Assembly: GCA_013697465.1 (NCBI GenBank)
Contig: JACCWU010000246.1
Location: 1 to 17,431 of the forward strand
Length of the DNA: 17,431 nt
Direction: 5' to 3'
DNA from: Actinomycetota bacterium
Lineage (GTDB): Bacteria > Actinomycetota > Thermoleophilia > Gaiellales > Gaiellaceae
The translations under genes and the position numbers were made by a program. Below, one piece after another: positions 13,591-17,431 of the stretch. Under the pieces are notes generated by a model. That model did no database searches. It was not told the DNA's origin and saw only the letters and a list, made by a program, of their open reading frames with translations. The number at the start of each line of letters is the position of its first letter. Position 1 is the stretch's first letter.

Positions 13591-15957
13591 ATGACGGCCA
13601 CAGAGACCGCTCCGACCACCGGGACGTTCGTCGGAACGTCGGCCAAGCGGCGGGAGGACGCCGCGCTCCTCACCGGCCGCACGACCTGGGTCGACAACAT
13701 GGCCCCCTTCGGAACCGTCGTCATGGCGATCGTTCGCAGCCCGTACGCGCACGCCCGCATCAAGGGCGTGAACCTCGAGGCGGCGCGCGCCGCCGAGGGC
13801 GTCGTCGCGGTGTTCAGCGGCGCCGACCTCGCCGAGGACTGGAAAGGGTCGCTCCCGTGTGCCTGGGCGGTCACCGAAGACATCAAGATGCCGCCGCACT
13901 TTCCGCTTGCGATCGAGGAGGCTCGCTACCAGGGCGACGGCGTTGCGGTCGTGATCGCGGACAGCCGAGCGCTCGCGAAGGATGCGGCCGAGCTCGTCGA
14001 GGTCGACTACGAGCCTCTCGCTGCGGTCGCGGATCTCGAGAAGGCGCTCGCCGACGATGCTCCGCTCGTCCACTCCGATCTCGAGACGAACGAGTGCTAC
14101 GTCTGGAAGCTGGACGCGGGTGACGTCCAGGGCGCGATCGACGCGGCGGATGTGGTCGTCACGCGCCGCTATGTCCAGCCTCGGTTGATCCCGAACGCCA
14201 TCGAGCCGCGAGCCGTGCTCGCGCAGGCCGGGCCGACTGACGAGGTCACGCTGTGGTCCGCGACCCAGGTCCCTCACATCCTCCGCTTCGCACTCCAGCT
14301 CGTGGTCGGCATCCCCGAGTCGAAGATTCGTGTCATCGCGCCGCACGTCGGAGGCGGCTTCGGCTCGAAGCTCGACGTCTACGCGGAGGAGGCGCTCGCG
14401 GTTGCGCTGGCGCGCCGTCTTGGCCGCCCGGTGAAATGGACCGAAGAGCGCGCCGAGAACTACGTCGCCACGATCCACGGGCGCGACACCGTGCACGAGC
14501 TGACCTTCGCGGCGACGAAGGACGGAAAGATCACCGCGGTCTCCTCGGAGGCGAAGTGCGCCATGGGCGCGTATCTCCAGCTCGTGACGCCGGGCATTCC
14601 GCTCCTCGGCGCGTGGATCTACAACGGGCCCTACGACATCCCGAACTACAGCGTCACGTTCACCGGTGTCTTCACGAACACCACGCCGACGGATGCCTAC
14701 CGTGGCGCGGGCAGGCCGGAAGCGACGTACGTCCTCGAACGCACGATGGACGCACTCGCGACGGAGCTGGGCATGGATCCCGTCGAGCTCCGTCGAAAGA
14801 ACTTCATCACGGAGTTTCCGGCCCAGCTCGCGTCGGGATTGACCATCGACTCGGGCGACTACCACGCCTCGCTCGACAAGCTGCTCGAGCTGCTCGACCT
14901 CGACGAGATCCGAAGCGAGCAGGCCGCACGGCGCGAGCGCGAGGACGTCAAGCAGATCGGCGTCGGCTTCTCGACGTACAACGAGATGTGCGGCCTCGCG
15001 CCGTCACGAATCCTGGGGGCGATCCGCTATGCGGTCGGGGGCTGGGACAGTGCGACCATCCGCTTTCAGCCGCTCGGCTCGGTGCAAGTCGTGACAGGAA
15101 CCTCGCCGCACGGACAGAGTCACGAGACCTCCTGGGCGCAGATCGTGGCCGACCGCCTTGGCGTAGGCATGGACGACGTCGAGGTGCTGCACGGCGACAC
15201 GGCCGTGTCCCAGCTCGGGATGGACACGTACGGTAGCCGCTCGCTCGCCGTCGGCGGGGTGGCGCTCTGGCACGCGAGCGAGAAGATCCTCGATAAAGCG
15301 CGGACGATCGTGAGCCATCAGCTCGAGGTCGCACCCGACGACCTCGAGTTCGCCGACGGCGCGTTCAGCGTCAAGGGATCGCCCGAGAAGCAGATGTCGA
15401 TCCAGGCGGCCGCCTTCCAGGCTCATTCCGCGCACAACCTTCCGGACGGGATGGAGCCGGGGCTCGAGGCGACGGCGGTCTACGACCCGCCCAACTTCTC
15501 CTGGCCAGCCGGGGCGCACGCAGCCGTCGTCGAGGTCGACACGGAGACGGGCGATACGCGTCTCATCCGCTATGTCGCCGTCGACGACGTGGGCTCCCAG
15601 GTGAACCCGATGATCGTCGAGGGCCAGGTGCACGGCGGGATCACGCAGGGCATCGCAGCCGCGCTGTGGGAAGAGGCCGTCTACGACGAGGACGCCAATC
15701 TGCTCACGACGACGATGACGACGTATCTCGTGCCCACGGCGGCGGAGCTTCCCTCGTTCGAAACCGACCGGACGGAGAGCTCCAGCCCGATGAACCCGCT
15801 CGGTGTGAAGGGGGTGGGGGAGACCGGGACGATCGCTGCGGCGCCTGCCGTTATCAACGCGGTGGTCGACGCGCTCTCCCACCTCGGCGTGAGCGACATC
15901 CAGATGCCCGCAACGCCCGAGAGGGTCTGGCGTGCGCTTCAGGAGGTGAAGTCGTGA
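13591..15957 (+). CDS. Molybdenum hydroxylase large subunit, form II CoxL-like
   Basis: A 788-aa molybdopterin-binding catalytic subunit. The active-site loop reads AYRGAGR (369-375). This is the form II signature; true aerobic CO dehydrogenase (form I) has AYRCSFR with the Cys that binds copper, so CO oxidation is not supported. GVGETGT (741-747) carries the Glu744 expected to act as the catalytic base. APHVGGGFGSKLD and TGTSPHGQSHET are cofactor-contact motifs. Enzymes of this type hydroxylate purines, aldehydes, aromatic acids or other heterocycles; the substrate here is unknown. The subunit order S-L-M is typical of form II clusters. GGGGGTGAG upstream provides a ribosome site. Length is normal and no frame damage is visible. 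Confidence 0.92.
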   Translation: MTATETAPTTGTFVGTSAKRREDAALLTGRTTWVDNMAPFGTVVMAIVRSPYAHARIKGVNLEAARAAEGVVAVFSGADLAEDWKGSLPCAWAVTEDIKMPPHFPLAIEEARYQGDGVAVVIADSRALAKDAAELVEVDYEPLAAVADLEKALADDAPLVHSDLETNECYVWKLDAGDVQGAIDAADVVVTRRYVQPRLIPNAIEPRAVLAQAGPTDEVTLWSATQVPHILRFALQLVVGIPESKIRVIAPHVGGGFGSKLDVYAEEALAVALARRLGRPVKWTEERAENYVATIHGRDTVHELTFAATKDGKITAVSSEAKCAMGAYLQLVTPGIPLLGAWIYNGPYDIPNYSVTFTGVFTNTTPTDAYRGAGRPEATYVLERTMDALATELGMDPVELRRKNFITEFPAQLASGLTIDSGDYHASLDKLLELLDLDEIRSEQAARREREDVKQIGVGFSTYNEMCGLAPSRILGAIRYAVGGWDSATIRFQPLGSVQVVTGTSPHGQSHETSWAQIVADRLGVGMDDVEVLHGDTAVSQLGMDTYGSRSLAVGGVALWHASEKILDKARTIVSHQLEVAPDDLEFADGAFSVKGSPEKQMSIQAAAFQAHSAHNLPDGMEPGLEATAVYDPPNFSWPAGAHAAVVEVDTETGDTRLIRYVAVDDVGSQVNPMIVEGQVHGGITQGIAAALWEEAVYDEDANLLTTTMTTYLVPTAAELPSFETDRTESSSPMNPLGVKGVGETGTIAAAPAVINAVVDALSHLGVSDIQMPATPERVWRALQEVKS

Positions 15958-16796
15958 TTCCGGCGGGATTCGACTACGAGGTCGCCGACAGTCCGGCTCA
16001 CGCGCTCGAGCTGCTCGGCTCGAGCGCGGACGCGAAGTTGCTCGCGGGCGGGCATTCGCTCCTTCCCGCGATGAAGCTCCGTGTCGCGCGGCCGTCGCTG
16101 CTCGTCGACATCGGCCGGCTCGCTGAGTCGAGCTACGTGCGCGACGCCGGTGTGCAGGTCGCGATCGGCGCGCTCACCCGGCACAAGGACGTTCGCGACG
16201 CCCCGCTGCTGCGGGAGCACTGTCCGATCGTCTCGTTCACGGCGGGAGAGATCGGAGATCCGCAGGTCCGGCATCGCGGGACGATCGGAGGCTCGATCGC
16301 GCACGGCGATCCCGCGTCAGACCTTCCGTCCGTCATGCTCGCACTCGACGCCGAGCTGGTGGTGCGGGGATCCGAAGGCGAAAGGATCGTCCCCGCCCGT
16401 GAGTTCTTCACCGGCGTCTTCCAGACGGCTGTCGGAGCAGGGGAAATGCTCGTCGAGATCCGCGTCCCGAAGCTCGGCGCCTCGACCGGATGGTCGTACG
16501 TGAAGATGACCCGGCGCGCGCAGGACTGGGCGACGGTCGCGGTCGCGGCAATCGTCGAGCGCTCGAACGGCTCGATCGAGCGCGCGGCGATTGCACTCAC
16601 GAACATGGGCGGAACAACGCTCCGCGCGACTGCGGCCGAGGAGGCGATCGCGAGCGGGACCCCGATCGACGAGGCAGCGGCGCTCATTCCCGAAGGCACG
16701 GAGCCGCCGTCGGACTACGCGGCGAGCGCGGAGTTCAGGCTGCATCTGGCGGAAGTGCTCGGCAAGCGGGCGCTCGCCGAAGCCCTGGAACGCTGA
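15954..16796 (+). CDS. Molybdenum hydroxylase FAD-binding medium subunit (CoxM-like)
   Basis: A 280-aa FAD-binding subunit that takes electrons from the 2Fe-2S clusters. The two FAD pyrophosphate motifs are AGGHSLLP (31-38) and TIGGSIAHGDPASD (110-123). The C-terminal CO-dehydrogenase flavoprotein domain follows, with SYVKMTRRAQDWATVAVAA. The GTG start overlaps the large-subunit stop by 4 nt, and a full AGGAGGTGA (15941-15949) lies just upstream, the strongest Shine-Dalgarno in the window. It closes the operon: a hairpin begins directly after its stop codon. No maturation genes (for example XdhC- or CoxG-like) are seen on this side. Confidence 0.93.
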   Translation: MIPAGFDYEVADSPAHALELLGSSADAKLLAGGHSLLPAMKLRVARPSLLVDIGRLAESSYVRDAGVQVAIGALTRHKDVRDAPLLREHCPIVSFTAGEIGDPQVRHRGTIGGSIAHGDPASDLPSVMLALDAELVVRGSEGERIVPAREFFTGVFQTAVGAGEMLVEIRVPKLGASTGWSYVKMTRRAQDWATVAVAAIVERSNGSIERAAIALTNMGGTTLRATAAEEAIASGTPIDEAAALIPEGTEPPSDYAASAEFRLHLAEVLGKRALAEALER

Positions 16797-16828
16797 GACG
16801 AGGCCGCGCAACGAAGCGCGGCCTCGTC
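16797..16828. terminator. Bidirectional hairpin between the hydroxylase operon and the MoxR gene
   Basis: A perfect 13-bp stem, GACGAGGCCGCGC (16797-16809) with GCGCGGCCTCGTC (16816-16828), has the 6-nt loop AACGAA. It starts on the base after the medium-subunit stop and ends 4 nt before the end of the convergent MoxR gene. There is no T-run on either side, which is common for hairpins in GC-rich actinobacteria. Confidence 0.75.
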
Positions 16829-16832
16829 CTCG

Positions 16833-17431
16833 CTACAGGCGGGTGTACTCGAACTCGGGGACCGGCTCGGGTGCCGGCACGGACTCGAGCGTCTCGCGAA
16901 GGATCTCGTCCGGAGTCGTCGACTCTTCCGTGATCAGCCGGTGCCGCAGGACGAACGGCACGATCTCCTGCACGTCCTCGGCGGTGATCGCCATGCGGCC
17001 GTTCAGCCGGGCAACCGCCTTCGACGCGCTCGCGAGATGGATGAGCGCGCGCGAGCTCGCTCCGAGCTCTACTCCCGGAAGCTCCCGCGTCTTGCGTCCG
17101 ATCGCGACGATGTAGCGCCCCACGGGAGCCGGCAAGATCGTCGCGTTCAGCTCCTGGCGCGCCTTGTCCAGGCCGACGACACCGAGGAGGGGCTTGATCT
17201 CGCCGAGCATGTCGGGCGCGACACCCGAATGCGGAAGGTCGAGCATCTCGAACTCGCTCTCCTCGTCGGCGTACTCGAGGATGATCTTGAAGAGGAAGCG
17301 GTCGAGCTGCGACTCCGGCAGCGCGTAGATCCCCTCGTGCTCGAACGGGTTCTGCGTCGCGATCACCAGGAACGGATCCTGTAGGCGGTGCCCCTTGCCC
17401 TCGACCGTGACCTGGCGCTCCTGCATCGCCT
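16833..17431 (-). CDS. MoxR-type AAA+ ATPase (5' partial)
   Basis: The frame is open to the window edge, so only the C-terminal ~199 residues are present. AMQERQVTVEG, then FLVIATQNPFEHEGIYALPESQLDRFLF, are hallmark MoxR sequences containing the sensor 1 Asn and the region of the Arg finger; Walker A and B lie outside. The C-terminal lid domain (about 120-180) includes GASSRALIHLASASKAVA. MoxR ATPases are chaperone-like and help assemble metal cofactor or other complexes; CoxD, which matures CO dehydrogenase, belongs to this group. This one converges on the hydroxylase operon rather than sitting in it, so a link is possible but unproven. A DUF58 (von Willebrand-like) gene next to it on the unseen side would point to a general MoxR system instead. 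Confidence 0.9.
   Translation of the reverse strand, partial: AMQERQVTVEGKGHRLQDPFLVIATQNPFEHEGIYALPESQLDRFLFKIILEYADEESEFEMLDLPHSGVAPDMLGEIKPLLGVVGLDKARQELNATILPAPVGRYIVAIGRKTRELPGVELGASSRALIHLASASKAVARLNGRMAITAEDVQEIVPFVLRHRLITEESTTPDEILRETLESVPAPEPVPEFEYTRL

Noticed and set aside
13255..14865. Open minus-strand frame of 536 codons
   Set aside because: Antisense to the small and large hydroxylase subunits; no domain or ribosome site seen.

Overview
The window is GC-rich, gene-dense chromosomal DNA from a bacterium. The gene order hpf, secA, prfB, ftsE, ftsX and smpB is a familiar neighbourhood in Actinomycetota. GC-rich codon use, many GTG and TTG starts and apparent leaderless promoters (TANNNT followed 6-8 bases later by the start codon) fit that phylum. 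A deep-branching class such as Thermoleophilia is my inference only. No tRNA, rRNA, CRISPR array, transposase or prophage gene was seen. Apart from a pair of small palindromic repeats there is little sign of recent transfer.

Layout. Positions 1-2657 hold a tightly packed plus-strand run: the tail of a sugar-isomerase-type cupin gene, mtnA, a sugar-phosphate nucleotidyltransferase gene and a comF-type phosphoribosyltransferase gene. A short hpf gene with its own promoter follows (2703-3101). It converges on a minus-strand gene for a stand-alone cyclic-nucleotide-binding (CNB) domain protein (3124-3516). Divergent from that is secA (3638-6301), whose end overlaps a PAP2-like membrane phosphatase gene. 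Two copies of a palindromic repeat lie at and just after the PAP2 stop codon. Then come prfB, which needs a programmed +1 frameshift at CTT TGA C, and ftsE-ftsX with a 4-nt overlap.

Between ftsX and smpB sits a less usual module: a SUV3-like DExH RNA helicase gene, a second stand-alone CNB protein gene paralogous to the first, and a convergent methyltransferase gene that appears to have lost the middle of its domain. After smpB, a promoter with both -35 and -10 boxes leads into a three-gene molybdenum hydroxylase operon in the order small (2Fe-2S), large (Mo), medium (FAD). The large-subunit loop AYRGAGR makes it a form II CO-dehydrogenase-like enzyme. A perfect 13-bp hairpin separates it from a convergent, partial MoxR-type AAA+ ATPase gene that leaves the window.

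How the genes work together. The core block serves protein export (SecA), translation termination (RF2), ribosome hibernation (HPF), ribosome rescue (SmpB) and cell division (FtsEX). The points most worth a second look are the bacterial SUV3-like helicase, the run of putative leaderless promoters, the repeat that supplies the end of the PAP2 gene, the gutted methyltransferase that keeps a promoter, and the paired CNB-only proteins.
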